From positions 1 through 64,000 of the forward strand of contig NZ_JADMOL010000019.1 of assembly GCF_015558675.1 (NCBI RefSeq): a stretch of 64,000 bases of DNA, given 5' to 3'. Every line of letters starts with the position of its first letter. Position 1 is the first letter of the stretch. The DNA comes from Paenibacillus sp. 1001270B_150601_E10. Lineage in GTDB: Bacteria; Bacillota; Bacilli; Paenibacillales; Paenibacillaceae. Shown piece after piece: positions 49,317-57,618 of this stretch. The notes below the pieces were generated by a model, which made no database searches, was not told the DNA's origin, and saw nothing but the letters and a program-made list of their open reading frames with translations. Both the position numbers and the translations under genes were made by a program.

Positions 49317-50428
49317 ATACATTACCGGCACGAATTCTGCAGGTTATTCCTTCTACTGGATATGGAGGCATCTCTTCGATGCTGATGAATCTTTATCGAG
49401 CACTTCCTACAGAGCAGGTGCAGTTTGATTTTGCGGCGTTTAACCGCGGTCCTCTTCATAATGAGATCGAGGCAAGGGGAGGGCGCGTGTTTTATTTTGA
49501 ATATATGAAGAAGCAAGGGCTGCTTCGCTACATGAAGGCACTTAAGCGGCTTATTCATGACCACGGGCCGTACCAAGCGATTCATGTTCACAATGGATAT
49601 AAAGGAGGCTTTGCGCTGCTTGCGGCACGCATGGCTGGCATCCCCACTCGAGTGTGCCACATTCATACAAGCAATGTGGAAGAGAAGTGGCAGAGGTCGA
49701 TCATGCCGCTGCTGCGCGCAGTTTCGGTCGCTAATGCCACGAAGCGGTTGGCCTGCGGTGAAGAAGCAGGGAGGTTCATGTACGGCCAGCGCGACTTTGA
49801 GGTGCTGACCAATGCAATCCAGACCTCGGCTTACCAAGCGGGCACCCTTCAGGACCGATACCGGATACGCAAGGAGTGGGGCATTCCGAAGGATTGCTTT
49901 GTCATCGGTCATATTGGCCGATTATCGGCAGTAAAGAATCACGCCTTTATGCTCGATATTGCAGAGGAACTTCGCCGTCGCATAGACGGAGCGGCGTATC
50001 GAATGGTGTGCATCGGAGAGGGACCGTTAAGAGAGGAGCTTGAACGGGAGATTAGGGAAAGGAAGCTTCAGTCGCATATTCTGCTTGTAGGGACACGGGC
50101 TGATATTCCGTCCTGTCTGAACGCAGTAGATATGTATCTTTTCCCATCCCTCTTTGAAGGGCTTCCCGTCTCTTTGCTAGAGGCCCAGGCCGCGGCTCTG
50201 CCTTGCCTTGTATCATCGGGTGTTCCTCGCGAGTCCGATATTGAAGCGGGCCTTGTGCGATTTATGGACTTGAAAGAAGGCCCTGCTGCTTGGAGCGAAG
50301 CCATTGTAGAACGGTCCCGCATGGGGCTTGGCGATACGCTGCTGGCTGGCAAAAAGCTGGAGGAGAGGGGCTATGATGTCGCTCAGAATGTAAAGCGACT
50401 TACGCATATATATAATCTTGGAACCTAG
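49313..50428 (+). CDS. Glycosyltransferase family 4
   Basis: 371 residues, a close relative of the previous protein: ARILQVIPSTGYGGISSMLM, IGHIGRLSAVKNHAFMLDIA and PSLFEGLPVSLLEAQAAALP. The two genes probably arose by duplication. It should add another sugar of the repeat unit. Overlaps the preceding gene by four bases. Confidence 0.92.
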   Translation: MNTLPARILQVIPSTGYGGISSMLMNLYRALPTEQVQFDFAAFNRGPLHNEIEARGGRVFYFEYMKKQGLLRYMKALKRLIHDHGPYQAIHVHNGYKGGFALLAARMAGIPTRVCHIHTSNVEEKWQRSIMPLLRAVSVANATKRLACGEEAGRFMYGQRDFEVLTNAIQTSAYQAGTLQDRYRIRKEWGIPKDCFVIGHIGRLSAVKNHAFMLDIAEELRRRIDGAAYRMVCIGEGPLREELEREIRERKLQSHILLVGTRADIPSCLNAVDMYLFPSLFEGLPVSLLEAQAAALPCLVSSGVPRESDIEAGLVRFMDLKEGPAAWSEAIVERSRMGLGDTLLAGKKLEERGYDVAQNVKRLTHIYNLGT

Positions 50429-50496
50429 TGCGAGTGCGTCGTAATGTACAGGAAACGTAAGATCATGGAGATTGCTCACAAAAGGGAGAGGAACCT

Positions 50497-51906
50497 ATGC
50501 AGCAGCTGTACGAATCGAAGAGCCAAGGCTTCTCTTGGAGCAGCTTGGGCAGCGGGATAGGATGGAAAAACGGCCTCTTCTACATGGCGCTGATTGTGCT
50601 GCTGCTTCTATACGCCTGGCTTCAGCAGCCAATCTATCTAAAGGCTGGTATAGGGATTATGATCCTGTACGTAGCGGTGTCCCATGTATACGCCAATTTT
50701 TATCTGCTCTTGTTCTTGCTTCCCTCGCTCCCTCTATTCGTGACGGAGGAATCAAACTTCTCATTAGCTACGGTGCTGTATCTCGCTGCTTTAGCCAAGC
50801 ATATTGTGGCACGAGCCAGCAAGATGAGACTCCATCGCATAGGTCTTGTTATGGTGCTGTTGCTGATTGCTTACGAATTCACTCATTTGTACGGATACAG
50901 CAGCAGCTTGCTGATCCCAACGATCCGATGGGGGGCTCTTTTGCTTTATGCAGCGCTAATGATTATCGATCTGAATATAAAGCTCAGCTTCAAGACCGCG
51001 GTTCATGCCTTTGTTGCAGGAATCGTGCTGTCCAGTCTATTTGGCTATGTGATGGAGTGGGGGAATCCCGCTGCTGCGATTGGCTATACGCGATTCGAAG
51101 GTGCCGGAGGCGATCCGAACGGCTTCGGGATGCTGATCCTGATGGCAGTATTTTTCTTACTCCATCTATACAAGCAATCAAGCTCTCGTTATATCTATAT
51201 CGTACTGGCAATCGGACTCGCGATATTAGGCTTAACGACCTTATCTCGAGCCTATTTTCTCACAGCAGGGATTACGCTTGGAATTCTGCTCGTGTATATG
51301 CTGTTTACAAGGCATCACATTCTATTGAAGCTTCGTAAACGGCTCTTGCTCCTTATCGTGACGGTTGGAGCGCTCTTCGCAGTCCCGATAGGGTCGCTGA
51401 TTCAATCCACCTTAGCTCGCATGTCAGTGGGGGAAACGCTGCAGGATCTAACCGGCCAACGCTCCTTCTTATTGATGAAGTACTGGGAAGGGTTTATGAG
51501 TTCTTCGTTATCGGAAATGCTTTGGGGGCATGGCGTTATCGGATACCTGGCAGACAGCGGAGTTGCGATTCGAGGCGTGCTGACGGGGCCGCACAATACG
51601 TATGTGGAGTCGTTAGTGGCATGGGGTTGGCTTGGAAGCTTTTTACTCGCTGTCGTGGTGCTTGTGCTAGCCTACTGTGTACGGTTAAAGTTCAAGGTTC
51701 GTGCGGCGCCAGGCTTTATTGCATGGCTTCCCATCTTGTCTACTTTCATCTTTTTACTTTCCCTTCAATCCTTAGCCAAGTACAACACCTACTTTTTTAT
51801 GGTTATGCTGCTGATGAATTTGTACTATCGCGGCGAAGAGCAGCCTGAAGATGAGGAGTATGTTGAAAAAAACATGACGGTCAGCAGGTATGAGCATGAG
51901 AAGTAA
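50497..51906 (+). CDS. O-antigen ligase/polymerase-family (Wzy-like) membrane protein
   Basis: 469 residues with about eleven hydrophobic segments. GAGGDPNGFGMLILMAVFF and LGLTTLSRAYFLTAGITLGI lie in the Wzy_C region; GVLTGPHNTYVESLVAWGWL (H-N-T) is the conserved loop of the O-antigen ligase family. It likely joins repeat units outside the membrane. AAAGGGAGAGG precedes the ATG. The gene overlaps the flippase gene by 17 bases. Confidence 0.85.
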   Translation: MQQLYESKSQGFSWSSLGSGIGWKNGLFYMALIVLLLLYAWLQQPIYLKAGIGIMILYVAVSHVYANFYLLLFLLPSLPLFVTEESNFSLATVLYLAALAKHIVARASKMRLHRIGLVMVLLLIAYEFTHLYGYSSSLLIPTIRWGALLLYAALMIIDLNIKLSFKTAVHAFVAGIVLSSLFGYVMEWGNPAAAIGYTRFEGAGGDPNGFGMLILMAVFFLLHLYKQSSSRYIYIVLAIGLAILGLTTLSRAYFLTAGITLGILLVYMLFTRHHILLKLRKRLLLLIVTVGALFAVPIGSLIQSTLARMSVGETLQDLTGQRSFLLMKYWEGFMSSSLSEMLWGHGVIGYLADSGVAIRGVLTGPHNTYVESLVAWGWLGSFLLAVVVLVLAYCVRLKFKVRAAPGFIAWLPILSTFIFLLSLQSLAKYNTYFFMVMLLMNLYYRGEEQPEDEEYVEKNMTVSRYEHEK

Positions 51907-53443
51907 AAAGGCGCTGTTTAACTTGTCTGCCAACCTGCTGCTTCAATTTGTGACTGCGCTAGTAGGCATCCTGCTGCCGCGTTTAATGATAGAAGCGTAC
52001 GGCTCTTCTGTAAATGGAATGGTTTCCTCCATTAATCAATTTTTGCGTTATTTATCGTTGATCGAAGCAGGCTTGGGGGCGGCCTCAATCGCGGCATTGT
52101 ATGCTCCGCTTGCCTCGCAGCAGTGGGGGCGGCTAAATGCGATTCTGTCCGCCTCCCATCATTTTTACCGTCGTGTTGGCTATGGCTTCGCAGGTCTTGT
52201 TGTCCTTTCCTCTCTACTATATCCTCTGCTTGTGCATGGACAGGTGCCGGCTATTACAGCGAGTATGATGGTGCTTATCTTAGCGGGAAGCGGGCTTGTT
52301 GAGTATTTTGTGATTGGCAAATATCGCGTGCTGCTTGTGGCGGATCAAAAGAGCTATATCCTATCGCTCATACAGACGCTTGGCGTCATCTTGAATGCGG
52401 CGGTATCGATCCTCTTGATACAGGCAGGCTTTGATGTGCTGATTACGCAATCTGCGGCAATGCTGATCTTCGTCTCTCGCGTCATTCTCGTTAGAGGGTA
52501 TGTATTGCGCAAATATCGAGAGGTCAGTTATCAAGCAACGCCTGATTATCAGGCACTGGACCGAAGATGGGATGCGTTTATCCACCAGTTGAACAACTTG
52601 ATTGTAAATGCGGCGCCGATCCTCGTGATCACGATCTTTTGCAGCTTAAAGGAAGTGAGTGTTTATGCCGTATACAACATGATTTTTGTTGCGGTTAACA
52701 TGTTTATTGCCGCATTTTCGACTGGACTGATTGCTTCCTTCGGTCAACTGATTGCAAATAACGATCAGGAGACGCTGCACCGAAGCTTCGGCCTTTATGA
52801 ATATTTGTACTATGGCGTGCTGACTTGGGGATATATCACGGCTGGAGTATTGATCCTGCCGTTCATCTCTATCTATACCGCGGGCATTCAGGATGCCCAA
52901 TATATTCGTCCTGAGCTTGCGCTTCTTTTTGTGATTTGCGGCATTGTCGGGAATATTCGCCAGCCGCACTACATGCTCATTCAAGCCGCAGGCCACTTTA
53001 GGGAGACCAAGCGCCAATCCTTGATGGAATCGATCATCCATCTGGCAGCATCCATTGCCCTTGTGCAGTGGCTTGGAGTGACAGGCGTGCTGCTGGGCTC
53101 ATTGTGCGCTCATTTATATCGCACCCCATTATTGCTTTATTACGCTGCAAAGCAAATTCTTCAGGGCACACTTAGACACAGTTTGTATCGGGTCATAAGA
53201 ATTGCGGTTGTGAGCGTTATGGGAATGGCTCCATTTATCCTGCTGCCGCTCCTTCAACCAACGAGCTGGCTGGAGTGGACCCTGGCAGCCTGCGGCATCT
53301 CGCTCGGGATGCTTCTCGTCGTAATCAGCATGAACCTCATATCCGAGCGAAGAACAGCGGTCGCCGCATGGAGACAGATTATGGCGATGTATAGGAGTGT
53401 TCTGGGACGATTGAAGAGGAATGACCAGACAGATGGAACGTAG
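51890..53443 (+). CDS. Wzx-type polysaccharide flippase (MATE/MOP superfamily)
   Basis: 517 residues with about fourteen membrane helices. FNLSANLLLQFVTALVGILL and LPRLMIEAYGSSVNGMVSSI are typical of the polysaccharide transporter branch. It moves lipid-linked repeat units across the membrane. The start overlaps the polymerase gene; a second ATG two codons in is an alternative. AGCAGG lies upstream. Confidence 0.87.
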   Translation: MSMRSKKALFNLSANLLLQFVTALVGILLPRLMIEAYGSSVNGMVSSINQFLRYLSLIEAGLGAASIAALYAPLASQQWGRLNAILSASHHFYRRVGYGFAGLVVLSSLLYPLLVHGQVPAITASMMVLILAGSGLVEYFVIGKYRVLLVADQKSYILSLIQTLGVILNAAVSILLIQAGFDVLITQSAAMLIFVSRVILVRGYVLRKYREVSYQATPDYQALDRRWDAFIHQLNNLIVNAAPILVITIFCSLKEVSVYAVYNMIFVAVNMFIAAFSTGLIASFGQLIANNDQETLHRSFGLYEYLYYGVLTWGYITAGVLILPFISIYTAGIQDAQYIRPELALLFVICGIVGNIRQPHYMLIQAAGHFRETKRQSLMESIIHLAASIALVQWLGVTGVLLGSLCAHLYRTPLLLYYAAKQILQGTLRHSLYRVIRIAVVSVMGMAPFILLPLLQPTSWLEWTLAACGISLGMLLVVISMNLISERRTAVAAWRQIMAMYRSVLGRLKRNDQTDGT

Positions 53444-53477
53444 GGCCATTTCCAAATAGACAAGGAGGCTGAACCTC

Positions 53478-54242
53478 ATGTGGAAAAGAATTGGCATCAT
53501 TACGGCGCTCGTGCTGCTTATTGCAGGCGGAGCAGTCTGGTGGGGGATCGATTATTTTACCAATCGTGAAGTCACGACAACAGAGCTAGGAGTAGACAGC
53601 GATTTTTTTAATTTTGAATTTGCTATGGATGAAGAAGAGCTTGAGAGCGGGGGAGTAGCGGCACCTGGGGATCCAGCAAGTGAAACAGATGAATCTCCTG
53701 TTGAGAAGAGTGTTCCTCCGAAGGGAGATCATAATCAAACGCTTAATCCGCAAGCAGGTCAGAAGGGGCAATCGACGTCCGTCCCTTCGTCTTCCCATGA
53801 ACAGGAGGAGTTCGGAAAGACTTCGAGAATGAATGAACCGCCTAAGAAGTCGGAGGGCAATCCTCCAAGCCGCACATCCCATACGCAGACCGAAGAACAG
53901 ATTCGAACGAAATATATGAAGCTGTTTAAAAGGCTGGAGTCTACTGCCATTCGGCGATTAGAGACGCTTGGCGACAAGGCGAAGGTGGAATATATCCGTT
54001 ACAAGCAGGGTGAAAGTGAAAGAAGCCTGTCCGACCTTTCCTCCCTTTACTTAAGTGCTGCCAAAAAGCTGGAGTCAAATGTGAATACCGCCTTTGATGG
54101 GCTGCTTGAGCGAATGAGCTCAGAATTAAAGGCCAACCATCACGGATTAAGTCTTGTAAAGGAAGCTGAGCAAACCTTCCGCGAGGCTGTTGAACAGAAG
54201 AAGTCGGATATGCTTGCGAAAGCTGCGAATATGACCGAATAG
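53478..54242 (+). CDS. Membrane-anchored coiled-coil protein, unknown
   Basis: 254 residues. One N-terminal helix (IITALVLLIAGGAVWWGIDYF) is followed by an acidic, Ser/Pro/Glu-rich linker (about 40-140) and a helical, coiled-coil-like C-terminus (YMKLFKRLESTAIRRLETLG and onward to AANMTE). No catalytic motif. Last gene of the exopolysaccharide cluster, with AAGGAGG before its ATG and a terminator right after. It could be a scaffold or wall-spanning element of the assembly system; that is inference. Confidence 0.75.
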   Translation: MWKRIGIITALVLLIAGGAVWWGIDYFTNREVTTTELGVDSDFFNFEFAMDEEELESGGVAAPGDPASETDESPVEKSVPPKGDHNQTLNPQAGQKGQSTSVPSSSHEQEEFGKTSRMNEPPKKSEGNPPSRTSHTQTEEQIRTKYMKLFKRLESTAIRRLETLGDKAKVEYIRYKQGESERSLSDLSSLYLSAAKKLESNVNTAFDGLLERMSSELKANHHGLSLVKEAEQTFREAVEQKKSDMLAKAANMTE

Positions 54243-54265
54243 CTTTATTCAGACTATTGACGATG

Positions 54266-54291
54266 AAGAGACTAGTTATAGTCTCTTTTTG
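54266..54291 (+). terminator. Terminator ending the exopolysaccharide cluster
   Basis: AAGAGACT pairs with AGTCTCTT around AGTTAT, with a run of Ts. It lies 25 bases after the last cluster gene. Confidence 0.8.
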
Positions 54292-54396
54292 TATGTCAAC
54301 ATATATCGATAAAACGTGATAAGATGGGGAAAGCAGATTAGGCTCGAAGCTCCGCATGAGACATAGGAACAAACTCATTAGAAAGAAGGAATGATT

Positions 54397-55062
54397 GTGC
54401 CGTATTCTCATCTATTGTTTGATTTGGATGGAACATTAACCGACCCGAAGCTAGGCATCACGAAGTCGGTTCAGTACGCTTTGAAGCGATTGGGCATTGA
54501 GATAGAAGATCTGGATCAGCTAGATCCCTTTATCGGGCCGCCGCTTATGCAGTCATTTACTGAAATCTACTCTTTTTCAGAGGAACAGGCGTCACAAGCG
54601 ATCACGTATTATCGGGAATACTTTAGTGAGCAAGGCATTTTTGAAAATGAGCTGTTCAGCGGCATGATCGAACTCTTAGAGCAGCTTATCCATGAAGGGC
54701 GTTCCCTCTATGTCGCCACTTCGAAGCCAACGCTCTTTGCCGAACGGATCTTGCGTTACTTTAAACTGGATTCTTATTTTACCTATGTGAGCGGAAGCCA
54801 CTTGGATGGCACAAGATCAGCAAAGGGAGACATCATCCAGCATGTTTTGGAAGAAAAGCGGCTATCTGCGGCGGATTGTGTCATGATCGGAGACCGCAAG
54901 CATGATATGATTGGCGCCAATCTCAATCACATGGATTCCATTGGGGTTGAGTATGGCTATGGCAGCAGGGAAGAGCTTGAAGGTGCGGGTGCTACTGTTG
55001 TTGTTGCTACCGTAAATGATCTTCGTCGTCAACTGTGCGGTGCTTCGTTCTCTGCGAGGTAG
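54397..55062 (+). CDS. HAD-superfamily hydrolase (phosphoglycolate phosphatase-like)
   Basis: 221 residues. Motif I LLFDLDGTLTDPKLGITKS, motif II SLYVATSKPTLFAERIL, motif III near the lysine in ARSAKGDIIQHVL and motif IV CVMIGDRKHDMIGANLNH. The GPPLMQSFTEIYSFS cap matches the phosphoglycolate phosphatase branch; substrate uncertain. GTG at 54397 is preferred since AGAAGGA ends six bases before it; the ATG two codons upstream abuts that site. Confidence 0.86.
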   Translation: MPYSHLLFDLDGTLTDPKLGITKSVQYALKRLGIEIEDLDQLDPFIGPPLMQSFTEIYSFSEEQASQAITYYREYFSEQGIFENELFSGMIELLEQLIHEGRSLYVATSKPTLFAERILRYFKLDSYFTYVSGSHLDGTRSAKGDIIQHVLEEKRLSAADCVMIGDRKHDMIGANLNHMDSIGVEYGYGSREELEGAGATVVVATVNDLRRQLCGASFSAR

Positions 55063-55192
55063 GATCGTTGTGGAAGTTCGGAATCGGCTTTGTAGATGAG
55101 GCTCATATCGACTCTATCCTATCTGTTCAATCCATCCATAGTCGTTTAAGTAGAATGATTTTTCAACGTTTGTTTCAAGGAGGTCGTCAATT

Positions 55193-56014
55193 ATGATTCC
55201 AAAAGGCAATTCAGAGAGCAACATTCAGCGTTTTACTGGTTATAGTCATCTCTACGATCAATATCGCCCTGAGCCGCCTGCTATCGTGCCGGACATTCTG
55301 AGTTCGTACCGGGGTGAACGTCCATCGCTTGTCGTTGATGTTGGCTGTGGAACGGGCTTGTCCACATACATATGGAGAGATCATGCCGATCGAGTCATTG
55401 GTGTTGAGCCCAATGACGATATGAGAAATACAGCTTCATCCAAGCTGGCATTAGTCGATCAAGACGCTCCTATTACATTCGTGCCGGGCTATTCGAATGA
55501 ACTTCCGGTGGAGTCTGAGTGCGCAGATATCATTACCTGCTCTCAATCCTTCCACTGGATGGAGCCTGTTAGCACGCTGAAGGAATTCCACCGCGTATTG
55601 AAGGACGGCGGAATATTCGCCGCTTATGATTGCGATTGGCCTCCAAGCTTGGATTGGCGGTTGGAAGAGAAGTATTTGCATATTACGAGCAAGGCTGATC
55701 GCCTTATCGATTCGTTCGTGGCCCGTGAAGAACAGGCGATGAAGAGAGATAAAGAGCAGCATCTCGACCAGATGAGACAAAGCGGGGCATTTCGCTTCAC
55801 GAAGGAAATCGTGTTCCATCATTCGGAGCAATGTGATGCAGATCGATATGTTGGCTTGGCATTCAGCCAAGGGGGCGTGCAGACCGTGTTGAAGCATAGC
55901 TCAACAGACCTTGATGAAGACATCGCGGATTTCCGTGCACTCGCAGAAGATTATTTTAATGGCAGAACCTTGGAAGTCTTGTTCAGCTATAGGATGCGCA
56001 TAGGCGTAAAATAA
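55193..56014 (+). CDS. Class I SAM-dependent methyltransferase
   Basis: 273 residues. SAM-binding motif I is LVVDVGCGTGLSTYIWRD, the acidic partner is in VIGVEPNDDMRNTA, and CSQSFHWMEPVSTLKEFHRV is a motif IV-like segment with LKDGGIFAAYDCDWPPSLDW. Methyltransf_11 type; substrate unknown. AAGGAGGT lies eight bases upstream of the ATG. Confidence 0.88.
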   Translation: MIPKGNSESNIQRFTGYSHLYDQYRPEPPAIVPDILSSYRGERPSLVVDVGCGTGLSTYIWRDHADRVIGVEPNDDMRNTASSKLALVDQDAPITFVPGYSNELPVESECADIITCSQSFHWMEPVSTLKEFHRVLKDGGIFAAYDCDWPPSLDWRLEEKYLHITSKADRLIDSFVAREEQAMKRDKEQHLDQMRQSGAFRFTKEIVFHHSEQCDADRYVGLAFSQGGVQTVLKHSSTDLDEDIADFRALAEDYFNGRTLEVLFSYRMRIGVK

Positions 56015-56050
56015 GACAACAGCTCCTCGGATTCTAAATAAACGTAAGTT

Positions 56051-56090
56051 GTCCTCTAATGGCTTAACCGCTGTTAGGGGACTTTTATTT
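56051..56090 (+). terminator. Rho-independent terminator
   Basis: GTCCTCTAA pairs with TTAGGGGAC (one G-T) across about 14 bases, followed by TTTTATTT. It ends the methyltransferase gene. Confidence 0.7.
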
Positions 56091-56243
56091 TCTATTGCCT
56101 TGAAATAAAGAAGGCTATAAGGTTGCCCTTTAGCCTTGTCGTGTGTTGATTTATGGAATAAATCTAGGTCATTTGACTCCTAACCACGATTAACTCCTTA
56201 GTGAACTTTAAACTGAGACAGCACTTTATCTATCCATTATCCA

Positions 56244-56618
56244 TTAAGAAATAGGGTATGTGTAGTCATCCGATGTAGGTCTAACGCCAATCAACCCACG
56301 GCGTATCCGATTGGCCTCCGTAGTAGGTTCGCCCCAGCACCGCTTGAAGTAATAATCTAACCCATTTGAAAATTCCGGTTGCCCTAATGGCAGAACAACT
56401 TGATATTCATTTCCTTCCCATTTCCTCGTTTCGTTTAAGTCCCTAGCAAAGAAATAAACATCACTGTACGTAGCTGGCCCAGGCCACAACGTTACGGTCT
56501 GTCCAGGGGTCATTTGAAACCATCCTTCTTTTACCCATTTTTGAGCGCAGCTTGGTTCATAGTAGGCGGCGGCTAACCACACGGTTGAATTTGTTTGATT
56601 CCTAAACTTAAACGGCAT
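56244..56618 (-). CDS. DUF1036-like small protein
   Basis: 124 residues. FRNQTNSTVWLAAAYYEPSC, EGWFQMTPGQTVTLWPG and DVYFFARDLNETRKWEG follow the DUF1036 pattern (a nucleotide or lectin-like beta fold of unknown role in other bacteria). RPTSDDYTYPIS ends the chain. Base composition is a little more AT-rich than its neighbours. The ATG at 56618 is chosen since GAAAGGAG precedes it; a frame beginning at 56657 has no site. Confidence 0.65.
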   Translation of the reverse strand: MPFKFRNQTNSTVWLAAAYYEPSCAQKWVKEGWFQMTPGQTVTLWPGPATYSDVYFFARDLNETRKWEGNEYQVVLPLGQPEFSNGLDYYFKRCWGEPTTEANRIRRGLIGVRPTSDDYTYPIS

Positions 56619-56785
56619 TGCTTTTTCTCCTTTCGTTGTTGCTTGAAGATGTATCATGCTTCTTCAATAATTTACCTGTTATTATATTTATCTGGATAAC
56701 TTTAGGTGATTGTCTATGCGGAATTGGGCAAACATAAGAACAAAAGGGACAGGGAAAATGCCTTGAACATACTCCTAACGCAACA

Positions 56786-56799
56786 TGACAAAAATGTCA
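56786..56799 (+). promoter_or_regulatory. BceR-type operator
   Basis: TGACA-AAAA-TGTCA is a perfect inverted repeat matching the TnACA-N4-TGTnA core known for BceR-like regulators. It is about 73 bases upstream of the transporter ATPase gene, the position expected for activation by the regulator encoded at 60578. Confidence 0.6.
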
Positions 56800-56871
56800 C
56801 TTTAGATTATGTTATCGCTATGGTTGGCTGGTGAATGAGTAAGTATAGTAGGGGGGGGAGGAGGAAGAGAT

Positions 56872-57618
56872 ATGACGAAGATTATCGAAACGAAGAACTT
56901 ATCAAAAACATATGGAAAAACACAGGTATTAAAAAATATTGATATGACTATTGAGCAAGGGGAGTTCACTGCAATAATGGGACCTTCCGGCTCTGGGAAA
57001 ACGACATTAATGAATACTCTCTCATCGATAGATAGCTTCAATGGAGGAGATGTTTGGATTGAAGGGAAATCGCTGTTGGATCTGAAAAAGAAGGATCTTC
57101 GAGAATTCCGTCGCAAACGCATCGGGTTTATTTTTCAAGACTACAACCTACTTGACACATTAACGGTCAAAGAAAATATTTTGCTTCCGCTCTCTTTGCA
57201 AAGAACAGCTGCTGAGGACATGGAGGAGCGTCTGGAAAAATTGGTAGAAGCGTTAAATATAGAATCGATCCTGCATCAATATCCTTCTGAGATATCCGGC
57301 GGACAGAAGCAGCGAACAGCTGCAGCGCGGGCAATCATTACGAATCCAGCGATTGTATTTGCCGATGAGCCGACAGGGGCACTGGATTCCCGCTCTGCCA
57401 CCCAACTGCTCGAACATATTCAGTTGCTCAACAGCACGTTTAAGACAACGGTCCTGATGATTACGCATGACCCTTATGCAGCGAGCTATTGTCAGCGCGT
57501 TATTTTCCTGAGAGACGGAAAGATCGTCAATGAAATGTTTAGAGGTGAGCAGACTGAAAAAGAGTTTTTTGATCGGATTCTAACGATTCAAAGTGTCATA
57601 GGGGGAAATCGTGGATGA
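56872..57618 (+). CDS. BceA-type ABC transporter ATP-binding protein
   Basis: 248 residues. Walker A GPSGSGKTTLMNTLSSID, Q-loop FIFQDYNLLDTLTVKE, signature SGGQKQRTAAARAIITN and Walker B VFADEPTGALDS are complete. MacB/LolD-like ATPase paired with the FtsX-type permease next. Bce transporters protect against wall-active peptides such as bacitracin and mersacidin. A long GGGGGGGGAGGAGG precedes the ATG. The stop overlaps the permease ATG (ATGA). Confidence 0.93.
   Translation: MTKIIETKNLSKTYGKTQVLKNIDMTIEQGEFTAIMGPSGSGKTTLMNTLSSIDSFNGGDVWIEGKSLLDLKKKDLREFRRKRIGFIFQDYNLLDTLTVKENILLPLSLQRTAAEDMEERLEKLVEALNIESILHQYPSEISGGQKQRTAAARAIITNPAIVFADEPTGALDSRSATQLLEHIQLLNSTFKTTVLMITHDPYAASYCQRVIFLRDGKIVNEMFRGEQTEKEFFDRILTIQSVIGGNRG

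Noticed and set aside
50472-51338. 288-codon plus-strand frame overlapping the Wzy-like gene
   Set aside because: Out of frame with the membrane-protein gene, which has the proper start, hydrophobic segments and conserved HNT loop; low-complexity Ser/Arg/Cys content.
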